Positions 23,659 through 35,004 of a stretch of DNA of 64,000 nt are shown in pieces (within the stretch, counting starts at the first letter, position 1; every line of letters begins with the position of its first letter). Source of the stretch: Arthrobotrys musiformis (lineage: Eukaryota > Ascomycota > Orbiliomycetes > Orbiliales > Orbiliaceae). The notes beneath the pieces were generated by a model. That model saw only the letters and a list, made by a program, of their open reading frames with translations. It was not told where the DNA came from and ran no database searches. The stretch lies in NCBI GenBank assembly GCA_036971715.1, contig JAVHJL010000010.1, positions 868,001-932,000 on the forward strand. Direction: 5' to 3'. A program made the translations under genes and the position numbers.

Positions 23659-25236
23659 TTTGCTGTTTTATATTATGTTTCCTCCTTCGTCAGAGCTCGT
23701 TAAATCGTCTACTATCGCACAGCGATAAAAATGACGAGTGGTATATTAAAAAGGCTTCTGTATAAGATTTTTTAAAAGAGTGAAAAAGAATTGAAGATGC
23801 GACCAGCGTTGTCGGTAAAGGACCAGCCCAACCTTCTAAAAGAAGACAATATTTCGATATCTAAAAGCAACAGCTAGAATTAACAAGAAACAAAAAGAAA
23901 GAAGGACCATTCTTCTTTATAAACCATATCATAGATCGGTTAGCGGATGATACCCGCTTTCTAGAATATGCACGTATTACACGGGGGCTAAACACCATAT
24001 CCATTCAAACAAAATAACTGTCATACACAGACATCCGGGCTGCAGAAGCCACCCTTTTTGTTTCCGAGCCTACCCACAATCGTGGAAATCTGGGGATATG
24101 TTGTAAGAAAGACATGCGCATTAACTGACAAGGCAGTAGTAACGTAGCATTTAGTAGGCAAATCTGCAGACCGGATTGCAGATTGTTTGAACCGGTGTAA
24201 TAGATTCTCTGCGGTACCTGAAATTTCGAAAACATGACATCAGTCTGCAGACACTTTGACACTATATTGCGGACCTAAGCTAAGAATAGGAATCCCCCGA
24301 TCTCGAATCTTATAGCTTTGAATACTTTGATAGAAAAAAAAGTTTTAAGCTGGCGAAATTTAATTCTCCGGCCTCCTGTCGAAGGAGTTGTTGCGCCATG
24401 TGGTTGAAACATGGGTCTAAACTGGACATGGAGGCCTCCTACATCCCTGATGTAGCAGACTGACAGGGGTTGGTTTTCCCCGATTGGTTGGATTGAACGA
24501 CCTATTTCCTATCTGGAGAAGGTGCCGCTGCCGCAACGAGAGAGCCGCATAGAACGGCGGGCGGTGCCTGTTTAGCATCAAGACATCTATGCTGCACTTT
24601 GAAATCGGAGAAGAAGAAATATTCCGGGGATTTCTACGCCTTACTATCAAGGGTTATGTGATTTCGAGGATTCATCTCTGAAGAGAACTGGTACAATCAT
24701 TCTGTCCTGCCAAAGTTTTGGGGAAATTCGAAAGCGCCAGCATTCAAAACATCCGTCGACGAAAGGACAAATGAATAGTTATGTCTTTTCGAAGAAACAA
24801 AAATTCCTCCAATTGTGATAGATGGGTATATCGATAGTGTATTGATTTGACTAAGGAATAAAATAGAATTCTTCTAAATATCGATTTTCTGTTTAACACC
24901 ACTCAGTAATATAAGTTTCTCGTGCACTTAGACTAAAAACTAGGCGGCTGCGAGGGCTGGGGACTCATTACTACAGTCCTCCGTTTCAAGCCACCTGCAA
25001 GATTCTCGCCTCTAAACCCGGATTCAAATTGTTTCTCCCTCTAAATCCGCTAGTGCATAACCCACAAGCCATCTTATATAAGTAAAGATACTCCCACCAC
25101 CCTCAAAGTTTTCCCCTCTTCCGTAAACTTTTTCAAAGGCTGTACCGTTCACCGTCCTTTTGGGCACCCTTTCCCTCTTTTTCTTTTCTTTCTTTTTTCT
25201 TTTTTCCTTCTCTTCATTTCGTGCCTCTGTGAGGTC
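23659..25236. other. Divergent intergenic region between subtilase and Val/Pro-rich protein genes
   Basis: No supportable gene in about 1.6 kb. Both flanking genes are transcribed away from it, so it holds two promoters. The subtilase side has TATA-like text near 23735-23745. The other side has a TATATAAG word at about 25075 and a long T/C tract (25140-25215), typical of fungal leader regions. Confidence 0.5.
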
Positions 25237-25344
25237 TTGAGCAGTTCTGGTAACGCTCATTTACAAATCTTATATTCGATTTTTATTTCCGTTGCCTCTT
25301 TCTGCCTAGTTTTGTTAGTTCTTTCCGTTTTAAAAATATCCAAA

Positions 25345-26973
25345 ATGAAGACCTCGACATTTTTGATTGCCCCTCTTTTGATTTCCTTTTCTTCGGCGGG
25401 TGTGTTAGGAAGAAGTAATGGTGGAATCGCAGAAGTCCAAAGGCCGGCTTCGACTCAAACATTTTCGGGATACTTGGCAGACGGCATTCAACAGACGGGA
25501 AGACCTATCGCCCGGAAATACATAAGACGAGATCGAGTACGACGCCAAATACCACAGTTGCCAAAGTTACCTACTGCCGGCGTCCCGGGAGCGCAACCAC
25601 AGCTGCCAGAAGAGGTTCCGACTGTTCCTGAGGTTGCACCATCTAGCTTGCCGGTTGAGGTGCCCGTGAGCACCATAGCGAGCGTGGTTACAAGTGCGGC
25701 GCCGGTGATACCAGTTGTACCCGTTGTCCCCAGCGTACCAGTTGTCCCTGTTGCTTCCAGCGTACCAGTTGTCCCGGTTGTTTCCAGTGTACCAGTCGTC
25801 GCTCCTAGCGTGCCAGTGGTACCGGTAGCCTCGAGTGCACCAGTTGTACCAGTTGTACCAGTTGTTCCCGTTGCTTCTAGCGTACCAGTGGTACCGGTTG
25901 TCTCTAGTGTTCCGGTGGTGCCTGTCGTATCTAGTGCCCCAGTGGTACCGGTTGTTTCCAGCGTACCTGGCCAGACACCAACCAGCCCCGTCGATGATGC
26001 CCTCAAAGTCGAGGGAGACTTGCCACCAGGATTCTCCGTTATTGGAAGCGTAACTGCCCCTTCAGGTGTAGTAGAAGAGCCGGTTAAGTCAAGCGTCGCC
26101 CCGTCAGTCGTCCCGACCACAGCAGCAGCGTCAGAAGTCCCCATCGTAGCTTCCAGCGGTTCTGTGGGACTTCCCTCGTCGGTTCCTACCACTGTCCCCG
26201 GCGATGGGATCCCAACATCTGGTTCACCAGAGCTCCCTGCAGCTACTACAGCTCCAGCAGGCGTTCCTCTGCTCAGTACCAGCGCTCAAGCCGAAATCCC
26301 AGCTTCTACCGTCCAAGGCGGTCCTCCACTCTCAACTTCCCTTGTAGGCCTTCCCATCTCAAGCGCGCCGGTACAAGTTTCCGCATCCAGTGCACCCGCT
26401 GTTCTACCATTGCCCAGCGCTCCCACTCAAATGGTTCCTGTAGTCCCGGGTGGCGAAAAACCCGCTTTAGTCCGACCAAGCTTCGGAAACGTCCAACCCA
26501 TCATAACCTCATCTGCTGCCGCAGAACCAACCCTCCCAGGCCTTCCGGAAGGATTCAGCATCGTTTCAAGCAATATCCCCGCTTCAGCCGCCGCAACCGC
26601 AGGAATGCACGATTTCAACCGAGTCGTCCCCGGGAACCAAAACGGTCCATTGCAGGGAAACATCGGCGCCCCTCTTATCAAACCCGGCACTCAAGCCGAG
26701 CCGACTGATTTACCTGATGGATTTAGAGTTATCAGCGAGGTTGCGGCGCAACCTACTGCTGTTGTCGGGGCTTCGCCGACTTTGGTTAATCCGGCTGTTG
26801 GGGTTACACCTACCGTACCTGTGATTAATAATGGTGGTACTGGGGTTGTTGGGAGTTTGCCGGATGGGTTTAAGGTTATTGAGGCGCCGGCGGCGACGAC
26901 GCTTCTGAGAAGAGTTCGGCGGTCGATGCAGAGTGATGAGGAACTTATGTATCGTTATGGTGCTAGTAAATAG
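25345..26973 (+). CDS. Secreted Val/Pro/Ser-rich repeat protein with four LP-x-GF-x-[VI] motifs
   Basis: A single exon of 542 residues. I start at 25345 (MKTSTFLIAPLLISFSSAGV), which gives a clean signal peptide; the frame is open upstream without a better ATG. A basic patch RKYIRRDRVRRQ near residue 60 and LLRRVRRSM near the C-terminus look like Kex2-type cleavage sites. Residues about 110-215 are tandem VPVVPVASS / VPVVPVVSS repeats. Four copies of an LPxGFxVI-like motif follow at about residues 225 (LPPGFSVI), 400 (LPEGFSIV), 456 (LPDGFRVI) and 505 (LPDGFKVI), separated by low-complexity Ser/Ala/Pro linkers. I do not recognise the family. It could be a cell-wall or extracellular-matrix protein, or a precursor cut into repeated peptides. 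Confidence 0.8.
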   Translation: MKTSTFLIAPLLISFSSAGVLGRSNGGIAEVQRPASTQTFSGYLADGIQQTGRPIARKYIRRDRVRRQIPQLPKLPTAGVPGAQPQLPEEVPTVPEVAPSSLPVEVPVSTIASVVTSAAPVIPVVPVVPSVPVVPVASSVPVVPVVSSVPVVAPSVPVVPVASSAPVVPVVPVVPVASSVPVVPVVSSVPVVPVVSSAPVVPVVSSVPGQTPTSPVDDALKVEGDLPPGFSVIGSVTAPSGVVEEPVKSSVAPSVVPTTAAASEVPIVASSGSVGLPSSVPTTVPGDGIPTSGSPELPAATTAPAGVPLLSTSAQAEIPASTVQGGPPLSTSLVGLPISSAPVQVSASSAPAVLPLPSAPTQMVPVVPGGEKPALVRPSFGNVQPIITSSAAAEPTLPGLPEGFSIVSSNIPASAAATAGMHDFNRVVPGNQNGPLQGNIGAPLIKPGTQAEPTDLPDGFRVISEVAAQPTAVVGASPTLVNPAVGVTPTVPVINNGGTGVVGSLPDGFKVIEAPAATTLLRRVRRSMQSDEELMYRYGASK

Positions 26974-28121
26974 TTTATCATTTGGCGTATAGTGCTGTCA
27001 AGTTTGCTGTTGTATTTGGGATGTTATAATACATTATCATACAATCTATTTCCTATCACGATTTAATATATTAATATCAGTTCATTGAAATTATACGTAC
27101 ACTCATCCCGTAGATCTATAGACTAGAGTCGGCTGAAGACATACATCCTCTTAGAAAATTTAAAACTGGACCAAGGAATGATCCTAGGATGGAGACGAAA
27201 TCCATCATGCATCGATTGCGTTATAGTGCCTGCGCTCAGGTACCTTGACAAGACTTCGGAATCTCAATGTGAGCTCATGCCCTTAATGGGATGCCCTCGC
27301 CTTACTACAACATAATCACTTGATCGAACCTTTAAACCTTATCGGCATCAGACTTACAAAAGAGCACCAACCGGATCTCTCAGTAATCTATTTGACATTA
27401 TTCTATCGCCGAATTTGAATCAGAGGAGATAGAGCGAGAAGATGATAAAGCTTAGAATATCGAAAAAGTGTCTATTTTGACGAATCATCTGCTGCTACGG
27501 ACTGCGAATATCACGGCGCTGCTATGCGATCTCTGTTCCATTTTGATGATTTCATAAGTTTACCTTGGAATCTAAAGTCGAGAACTACATGAATCGTCAA
27601 CTATTGTTGCAAATTAGCCAAAGAAAAGAACAACGATGGTGTTATCGAGGGTTCGTAACGTGCCTTCGTGTTTATATCCCACCCAGTACCAAGCTTGAAT
27701 CGATGTGGAGTGACTTTGTATAACTCGGGAATAGATTCCTAAGCTTTTATGATATTCCTAGAACGTGCATGCATTGGTAGCTTAGTGGTAGAGCCTATTT
27801 TCTCAGATAGGCCGAACACATCTAGCAGGCGTGCTTCATGGTGACCGATGAACTGGGTGGTAGCAGCATGATAGCTTTTCGTGATCGAACACGCAAAACC
27901 GGTGGTGGAGAGAGGAAGTGTGTCCTTAAATTCTATCGCGCATTAATGGTGTATTGGTTGAGTTGGCCCGATAGAGATCTTTTGGCTCTTTCAGTTGTGA
28001 GGGATAGGCGGGTTTCGTATGTAACCTGCGCCATGGGAGTCTGTTTAGCGTATCGCAATGGCCGGATCCCGTTTCATGGATATGTGACCTGCAATGTCTT
28101 TTTTCGAACAAAGCTTTGAAT
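26974..28121. other. Intergenic region
   Basis: About 1.1 kb downstream of the repeat-protein gene and of the minus-strand orphan ORF. I see AT-rich 3' flank sequence (26990-27110) and one tRNA-like fragment at 27771, but no protein gene I can support. Confidence 0.5.
27771..27815 (+). pseudogene. Possible tRNA-Gly-like 5' half (relic)
   Basis: GCATTGGTAGCTTAGTGG matches the 5' end of eukaryotic tRNA-Gly: the acceptor strand GCATTGG, then an A box. A 6-bp hairpin (GCCTAT with ATAGGC) follows where the anticodon arm would be, but its loop is eight bases. No T arm, B box (GGTTCGA) or pairing 3' acceptor strand follows. It therefore looks like a truncated relic rather than a working gene; chance resemblance is possible. 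Confidence 0.3.
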
Positions 28122-28855
28122 CTATTTCTTATTAGCCTTGGAAAATATACCCAGGTCCTCTAAATTGGAAGCACATACCTCTACCCTTCTTCCGCAAGAG
28201 TTATTCCGGGGGCTACAGGATACTAAATCCCCATAAACCCCGACCAATCCATCAAATTTGATGCCCGGGCACTGACTATCGTAGGGGATGGGAATACCCA
28301 AATCCCCCAAGCACCCAACCGACCTATCGGGTCGCATATTTATGCGCCACTGCCAATGGGGGTAGTACCCCACCACCCCCAGGAACATACTTTGGGGAAG
28401 AGTCGTATCCCCACAGTATATAACTGCCGAATTGCATCTCGCTAGGCAAGGGTCTGCTCTCCTCGGTCCAACTATGGACAAACCCCACCCAGGGCCGTAT
28501 AGGACACCGGTCTGGGGCTCAGACCCAATGAGTAGAGCGAGCAGATATGCGAATCGCTTCCAACGCGGGTCTAGATGTACATCTGCATAGTCATGACAAG
28601 TACAAGTCGTCTTGTTCGATTTCTTCCAATGCGCGAGGTCCCTCGTGAACGAAGGACCGTCGCGAATGGGGTATGCCGTTGTTTGTGTCGGTGTTGATAC
28701 TGCTATTTCTGTCCAGGCGTCTTCGATTCTGACTCTTTTTAAGCAAAAAATGGAAATTGAAGAAAGCCTAGGGATATGAGACGAGATTCCTTTCCTCGTG
28801 GGTTGAGAGTAGGTAAAGGGGATAATTGAGACACTGAGGCAATAGTGTAATACAT
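28122..28855 (-). CDS. Orphan ORF, Cys-containing, 5' end unresolved
   Basis: The minus strand is open without a stop from about 28936 down to the stop at 28122, roughly 270 codons, yet contains no in-frame ATG. The nearest upstream ATG (28855-28853) is in another frame, so at least one intron or an upstream exon is needed. The downstream two thirds read like a real protein: TTCTCHDYADVHLDPRWKR, a short hydrophobic segment RFAYLLALLIGS, then PGWGLSIVGPRR and pairs of Cys (CLARC, SCGRRVEVC). A TATA-like word lies on this strand at 28978-28988. No family is recognised. The length of the open frame in AT-rich surroundings is the main support. Confidence 0.45.
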
Positions 28856-28936
28856 TTCTTGATTCTGGATGGGATGATTGAAGGCCGTATGGTGGTGAGA
28901 TGGGGGGAGGATACGTATCGATACAATGTCAATGGA

Positions 28937-29928
28937 TAATGGAGAAGGGAATAATTGATGTTGCTGAGCAAGGGATTTTATATATAGCGAATGAACCGGT
29001 GACGGCCTCTAGTAAATAGTCTCGGCCGTAGACTGTCTCGACTTTATGATACACTGGAGCGGTTTGCAGTCGTTGATATAAATTTATATCTGTATACCGT
29101 GGCCTTCGTGCGTATCAAAGAACTGCGGACTGCGGACTCCCGAGCGTCTGGTGACGAGACTACATTCACTTCATGGCCTCATTGTACTGATAATCTTTAT
29201 CGTCTATTAAAAAGAAAAGGGGAATCTCAGGTTTCCGCCGTAAACGGTACTAATAAACCCTTCGAATCCATCAATATTGATCAATACGACGCAACAATAT
29301 CTCCGGCAGAACCTCGGTCCAACTCTCCTCGTGGATTAATAATTCAGAAAACTGCGTTGTAGACGTTGCATATTCTCCCCGCCAAATCGACCTGCACTCA
29401 CATGCACATTATATTGGCCGGCTATCTCAACGTTACACTCGTGGAGTTCCATGGCATATAATGTACCTTGTAAAGAACATGCCGAAACGACCATTCACTC
29501 GTGCTCAAATCAGTAATTGAGATGAAAGATATTCCCGAAATTACTCCGGGCGTAGACGTCAATGGAACAGTATTATGTTATGACATCGCACTGATCCAAA
29601 TTATAAAGCAGCTCGAGCTCCGTAGCACAGCTGTTCCTTGGAATGCTTGGGGTCGCACCATGCACGAAAGCTGCACGTCGTTGGTTCCGAATAGCGTGGC
29701 CATCTCCGATGCGAGTTAAAGTGAGCCGCATATAAAACCCTGTGACAAGAGAACAAATATAAATTAAATCCACCCTGTGATCGGTCTCCCTTCGAAAATC
29801 TTGTTTTATAAAGGCAAATACAAATCATAAACTCCATAAAGTAGGAGATTTAAACCGAGGCAAAGCTACATCCTACAAGTTTTAGACATCCTACCGGCTT
29901 CTACATATACAAAACCAAACGTATCGCC
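28937..29928. other. Intergenic region, promoter side of the DUF1349 gene
   Basis: About 1 kb. It holds the TATA-like word for the minus-strand orphan (28978-28988) and the word TAGTCTCGGCC at about 29019, related to the dispersed CTCGAGGCC words. Short frames at 29099-29362 and 29501-29719 have no recognisable content. Confidence 0.45.
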
Positions 29929-30540
29929 ATGTCCGCTGCACCAAAAGACCACTTCAGGATCCCAGCAGCCGCGGGCACAGATATCTGGAGAAAACCCCCA
30001 ACCACGAATGCCTTCAACGCACCAACCGCCTGCCTCGGCAGCAGGCCGTTGAAGAAATTCCAACGAGCCCGGATCAGTTTCTCCCTCCCCGAGCGCTCAG
30101 AACTGAACAAATACGACCAAGGAGGTCTCCTGCTCTCCCTCAAGCGAGCGGGCGAAAAGAAAGAAGAATCACAGTGGATCAAAACGGGTATCGAATACTA
30201 CCTCGACGAACCATGGGTTGGCACCGTGACCTGCGACAGATGGTCGGATTGGTCCATCACCCCGCTCGTGGGTAGGGGGGATTCGGAAACGAAGTATCCC
30301 ACTGCTACGATTGAGCTCGAAAGATCGAATGACGAGCTCGGGAAGAGCTTGTGGATTTATTTGATTAAGGGAGACCAGAGGATTCCTTTGAGGGAGGTGA
30401 ATTGGGTTTTTGCACAGCAGGATGAAGATGTGTGGGTGGATGTTAGTGCGTATGCGGCTAGGCCGCTGGCGAAGAAGGGGAATGAGGATGAGGAGCTGAT
30501 AGTGAAGTTTTGGGACGACGAGGTCGTTTGGAAGGAATAA
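29929..30540 (+). CDS. DUF1349 family protein (concanavalin A-like fold)
   Basis: A single exon of 203 residues starting at an ATG that follows an A-rich context. The pattern is FRIPAAAGTDIWRKPPTT, then RARISFSLPERSELNKYDQGGLLLSL, then WIKTGIEYYLDEPWVGTV, TCDRWSDWSI, ELERSNDELGKSLWIYL and LREVNWVFAQ. This is the layout of fungal DUF1349 proteins, relatives of yeast YGR-type regulation-of-enolase proteins, with a beta-sandwich lectin-like fold of unclear biochemistry. There is no signal peptide, so it is likely cytosolic. The length agrees with the family (about 200). The assignment is from motif memory. Confidence 0.75.
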   Translation: MSAAPKDHFRIPAAAGTDIWRKPPTTNAFNAPTACLGSRPLKKFQRARISFSLPERSELNKYDQGGLLLSLKRAGEKKEESQWIKTGIEYYLDEPWVGTVTCDRWSDWSITPLVGRGDSETKYPTATIELERSNDELGKSLWIYLIKGDQRIPLREVNWVFAQQDEDVWVDVSAYAARPLAKKGNEDEELIVKFWDDEVVWKE

Positions 30541-31781
30541 TATATATCGTCCACTCCCCTAGCTACCAATCAATGAACGGCGTTTGGTTAAGCAGAGATC
30601 AATGCAAGCATGTCTTATAGACAATACAATTCAAACTGGCCGCCTAGAATTGAGGCTCCTTGGTATTCACAATGCAGTGCTATATACGGAGTACTTCAAA
30701 TCCATTAGCATCGGACGTCCGTCGTGAATGCAAATGCGAGGGACATGACGGGGCACCGTGCTTATCTGTCGGCTTATGCACGCAGGCCGCCAGGACAGCC
30801 TACCCGAGTCGGTTATTCATGGCTACCTAGCTGCTTCCCTCTATGCCGTAAATTTAAACCCCGGGGGCCGAGAAGATGGGGGAAAAGAAGCGTGATCCTG
30901 GCGCTGGGAGGGAAATGAAGGCAAAAATGGGAAATCTATCGCCAGATTGTAGTTTACGTACAGACAGACGCCCGCCCCAAGACGACGCCGTCTATGCAAT
31001 AGCTCGAATTAAACCTCTAGCTCGAGTCTTTGTGATCGGTACCTGGCATATGCTTTGTTTCGTCAGATTTAGATCGGATAGAACACGGTACTCCGATGCG
31101 CTAGTTGCCGTTGACTCGCACACTCCAAAAATATATTTAAAATTTTCTTTAAAAAAAATAAAAAATTGCAGTCTATATACCTATAGTATACAAAACAAAA
31201 ATAGTTAAAAGAAAGGAAGTATTTGGTGTTTTGGCGCCCTTTTTCAAGTTTCTTTGGTCTCGCAGGATTGGATAATTCGGGCGCGGTCTCACGTCACAGA
31301 AGAGGAGTACAGCACAGCACTGCTCAGCGGTTGCAGCCAGACAAACTGATTATAAACCTCTCCTGCCTCACCACTTAACCCAGCTATACTCACCAAGTCA
31401 GTACAAACCACAGGACAGTACCAGTACCAGTGCCAGTACCGGTGCTAACTCGTGCCACCGAACGGTACCCGGCTGCTTCTGCTTCGAAGGCATTTCCCAG
31501 GGACGGGCAGCCTCGAGAGATTAATTCCCTACTCGTCGAGTATTCACACACTACTCTCGTGTCCAGTGCGGTCGTGCTGCTTCATACCCCGGTCACTGAC
31601 CATCGGACGGACACAACCGTAGCACCACCACCAACTGTAACCACCACTACCACCCAAAAAACCCACCACCACCACCGGCGGAGTCGGTTCTAAATACAAA
31701 CCACAATTCGCAGCTTCAAGGTCAAAATATAAGACTGGCAGACCTGGTCCGGGATTCGGTCCTCGGAAAGAAGTATAAATC
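30541..31781. other. Intergenic region, promoter of the Gid1 gene
   Basis: About 1.2 kb with no supportable ORF. It contains an A-rich run (31130-31205) and, near 31415-31445, a CCAGTACCAGTGCCAGTACCGG short repeat about 340 bases before the Gid1 start. An ACC-rich stretch (31620-31680) lies in the leader. Confidence 0.5.
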
Positions 31782-34015
31782 ATGGCCAGCGGCAGCAGTT
31801 ATCACACAGTCGCCGCAGGTGGGACCTCTACTGTTGTCCCACGCCCGCAAGGCTCGTCATGGGCCTCCATTGTCTCCGGCCAGCCTTCCCGCCCTCGCAT
31901 TCCCTCATCCACGCCCACAGGCCTTCGCAGCCAACGAAATGGAAGCTATGCGAATCTATCTGACCTTGGTTCGCAATCCGGACGATACTACAATACCGCT
32001 TTGTCCAATGCCTTCAACACACATTCCAAGCTGTCACGACTCCCGGTGTCGCTGCCAAGCTACCTTGAAGACTCGTTATATGCCGAAAAGCTGGATTCTG
32101 CCAGAGATTTATCGTGGAGTTCCGGCGTCCCGAGTAGATCGGCGTCACTTGCATCCTTTGGGCCTCATGCCGCGCAATCCAGAGGGACGGGGATGAAGCT
32201 AGATGTTAAGGACACAATATCATCGCCCGACGATGATCTTCCAACACCTTTACCCACCAAGTGGAACGAAAACGACAAGAGCGGGGGCGTGGAAGTTTCC
32301 CAAGATGGCTTGAACGTTCAGTTTTTAGGTAGGGAATTTGGGATGCCCCCTTCGCGACTTTTTTTGCTCGCGTGATTTCGATCAACAGCTATACTAACCC
32401 TCATGTTGAGCGGCAACAGGACCGACCAAGGTGAACGAATACGACTCGGCCTCCGTACGAGCGGACCACTTTATCCCCCGATCCTGCGGAGTTTATTACT
32501 TCGAGGTTACCATCATGAATAAGAGCCGTGAGGGTCTGATTAGTATAGGATTCTGCGGCGCCGACGTCCAGCTCAACAGACTACCGGGCTGGGAGCCGAA
32601 TTCGTGGGGGTATCATGGTGACGATGGAAAGTCGTTCTGCTGCTCGGGGATGGGGAAGGCCTACGGGCCACAGTTCAACTCTAAAGACGTTATTGGCTGT
32701 GGAATCAATTTCAGAACACATACAGCGTTCTTCACGAGGAACGGTCAGATGCTAGGTACCTGGAAGTCACGACGTTCAAGATTTCAGCTCAGTGCTAATA
32801 GTTTTTGCAGGCACGGCTTTCAGAGACCTTCCAAACGACAGAAAGATATTCCCGGCCGTGGGTATGAAGAAACCGGGAGAGCATATAAGGGTAAACTTTG
32901 GACAGGAGGAATTCAGTTACGATATCGACGGGTACACCAAGGTATGAAAATCAGCCTTCCCGATGATATGATAAGTTACTGAGCCCAGCACAGGCCGAGC
33001 GAAAATCAGCACTTCAGGAGATCAGCGACACAGTAGTGGAAAGTTTATGCCCACCGTACGACGAGGAGGCTTTAATACAATCTCTGGTCTCGTCGTACCT
33101 TCAACACGACGGCTTCGTAGAGACGGCAAAGGCATTTGCGCTGGATTTACAAGCTGAGAAAGACGCGCTGAGTCAGAGCGGGAAGTCAAAACCATTGGAG
33201 TTAATGGAAGATGAGAACGCAGTTCACAGGCAGAGTATGTTGTTTCTCGAACATGTATATGCATTAGCATGCGACTGACAATCTTGTAGACATCCGTAGC
33301 GCGATTTTTGAAGGCGACATCGACAGGGCGCTCGAATTGACACAAAGCCACTATCCGGATGTTCTCGAGCGGAACGAACAAATCAACTTCCGTCTCCGCT
33401 GCCGGAAATTCATTGAGATGATGCGGCAGTCCGCCGAGGCAACCAATGGGCGAAAGAAGTCACAGCCGTCCACATCGAAACGCCGTGCCTTTGACGCTTA
33501 CGGAGACGACGAGGACGAGGATGTAGATATGGATGGTGAGGACTCCAGGAGTGATATGGATGTGGACGATCCGGCGGATGTTACAGGGCCAGCGGTACCA
33601 GATTTTGATCTGCTCGGGAAGGTTCTGGAGTACGGACGACAGTTGCAGGAGGATTTCAAGGATAAGCCGGAACTGCAGGAGGAGATGGAAGAGGTGTTTA
33701 GTTTGTTTGCGTATTCGAATCCGATGACTTCGCCGATGGCGCATTTGTTATCTGAAGAAGGGCGGGGACCGGTTGCTGAGGCGCTCAACTCTGCTATTCT
33801 TGGTACGTCCAGATCAAAAGCTCGTATTAACCCGATTATATGCTAATTATGGCTGTGATACAGTGTCCCTTGGAAAATCCTCGAAAGCGCCGTTAGAGCG
33901 GATAGTTCAACAGACAACGATACTCCTCCGCGAGCTCGGGGAAGAAGGCGGACCGGCGTCGTTCGTCAATCTACATCATTGGATCCATAATGTAGAGTGT
34001 CTTCCCAACTCGTGA
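31782..34015 (+). CDS. gid1: GID/CTLH E3 ligase subunit Gid1 (Vid30 / RanBPM-like)
   Basis: Core scaffold of the GID/CTLH ubiquitin ligase, which in yeast degrades gluconeogenic enzymes on return to glucose. Six exons (31782-32328, 32420-32755, 32811-32941, 32994-33234, 33290-33802, 33864-34015) give 639 residues in frame. A Ser-rich N-terminus leads to an SPRY domain (about residues 185-335: SCGVYYFEVTIMNKSREGLI, GWEPNSWGYHGDDGKSF, DVIGCGINF). A LisH motif follows (EALIQSLVSSYLQHDGFVET, about 360). Then come CTLH (IRSAIFEGDIDRALELT, about 420) and a CRA region interrupted by an acidic Asp-rich insert (DEDEDVDMDGEDSRSD). The domain order matches RanBPM/Vid30. Regulation cannot be read from the sequence. 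Confidence 0.93.
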
Positions 34016-35004
34016 GATGCCCCATTTTCTTTCACGTTAAATTTGTTTTCCTTTTACTTTTTCATCTCGGATGGAAAAAACGGGCTTTTTTAGTTCTTCA
34101 TTCGCTTTTTCTTTTTTCTCTCTCCTTTTTTTATATCTTTTTGGTGACGGGAAAGTTGGGTTTTTGGAAGCCTCGTTTTTTTGGTGTAGCATTTCCTCCC
34201 CCCATACCAGGTGTACTATGGAACTTTTTATAATCCTTCTCTTTTTTTTCTTCCCGAATGTTTCCCGCCCTTTTGGGGGTTAACTTAGACTCTACTCTCC
34301 TACTCTTGGTCTTCACGAATTTGATTGCTATTCTTATTCATTTTCTTTTTTTTGTTTTTTGATAGCAGGAGCGTGTACGGACCCCTTTTCTTTGGCGATT
34401 TCCTTTTATGTTATAAGTATTATTATTTTATGTTATTTGAAATGGGAAATTAAAGGTATCTTTTTATTACTATTGTTTTAAATTTTGTGGGTATCTGATA
34501 TTAGGGGTGGTATGGATGGATAGCGGATGAGGTTATATAATTATAGGTTTACTGATTACAGTGGTTAGATGCAATGGCTAGATTAGCATGAGCTATCCTT
34601 CGGTACTACGACGTTAGAGCGTGGTAAATGTTAGAACTGAGTTGAGTGGGGGTAACGTCCGCCGTTTCGCTGTGAAGATATTGGTGATACTCGATATCAG
34701 GAATTACAAAAAGAACCAGATCCAAAACATAAATAAAAAAACGATATGAATGAAAAAGAATGAAATGAAATGAAGTAAAAAAAAAAAAACGCGAAGGGGG
34801 TTGGTATTATTATACATATTAAGATATCGAAAGATATTAAACTATAACTAATTAAAGCTGTAACGTACTCCAGAGTATGTTACTTAACCCTCCTCCTCTT
34901 TCTCCCTTTGATACCGTTTTTTTCTATCCTACATGATTTGGTGATTATGGTGTATACTCTAGAAAACGACGAAATTTGAAGAAAAATAGAAAGGAAAAGG
35001 GAGG
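34016..35004. other. 3' flanks between convergent Gid1 and bHLH genes
   Basis: About 1 kb of T-rich then A/T-rich sequence, the shared downstream space of two convergent genes. It holds TATTTTATGTTATTTG and a poly-A tract near 34778. No ORF or RNA gene is supportable. Confidence 0.5.

Noticed and set aside
25488..26192. Minus-strand frame of 234 residues rich in TTGTT
   Set aside because: Antisense of the Val/Pro repeat region of the secreted protein; the repeat keeps the reverse frame open.
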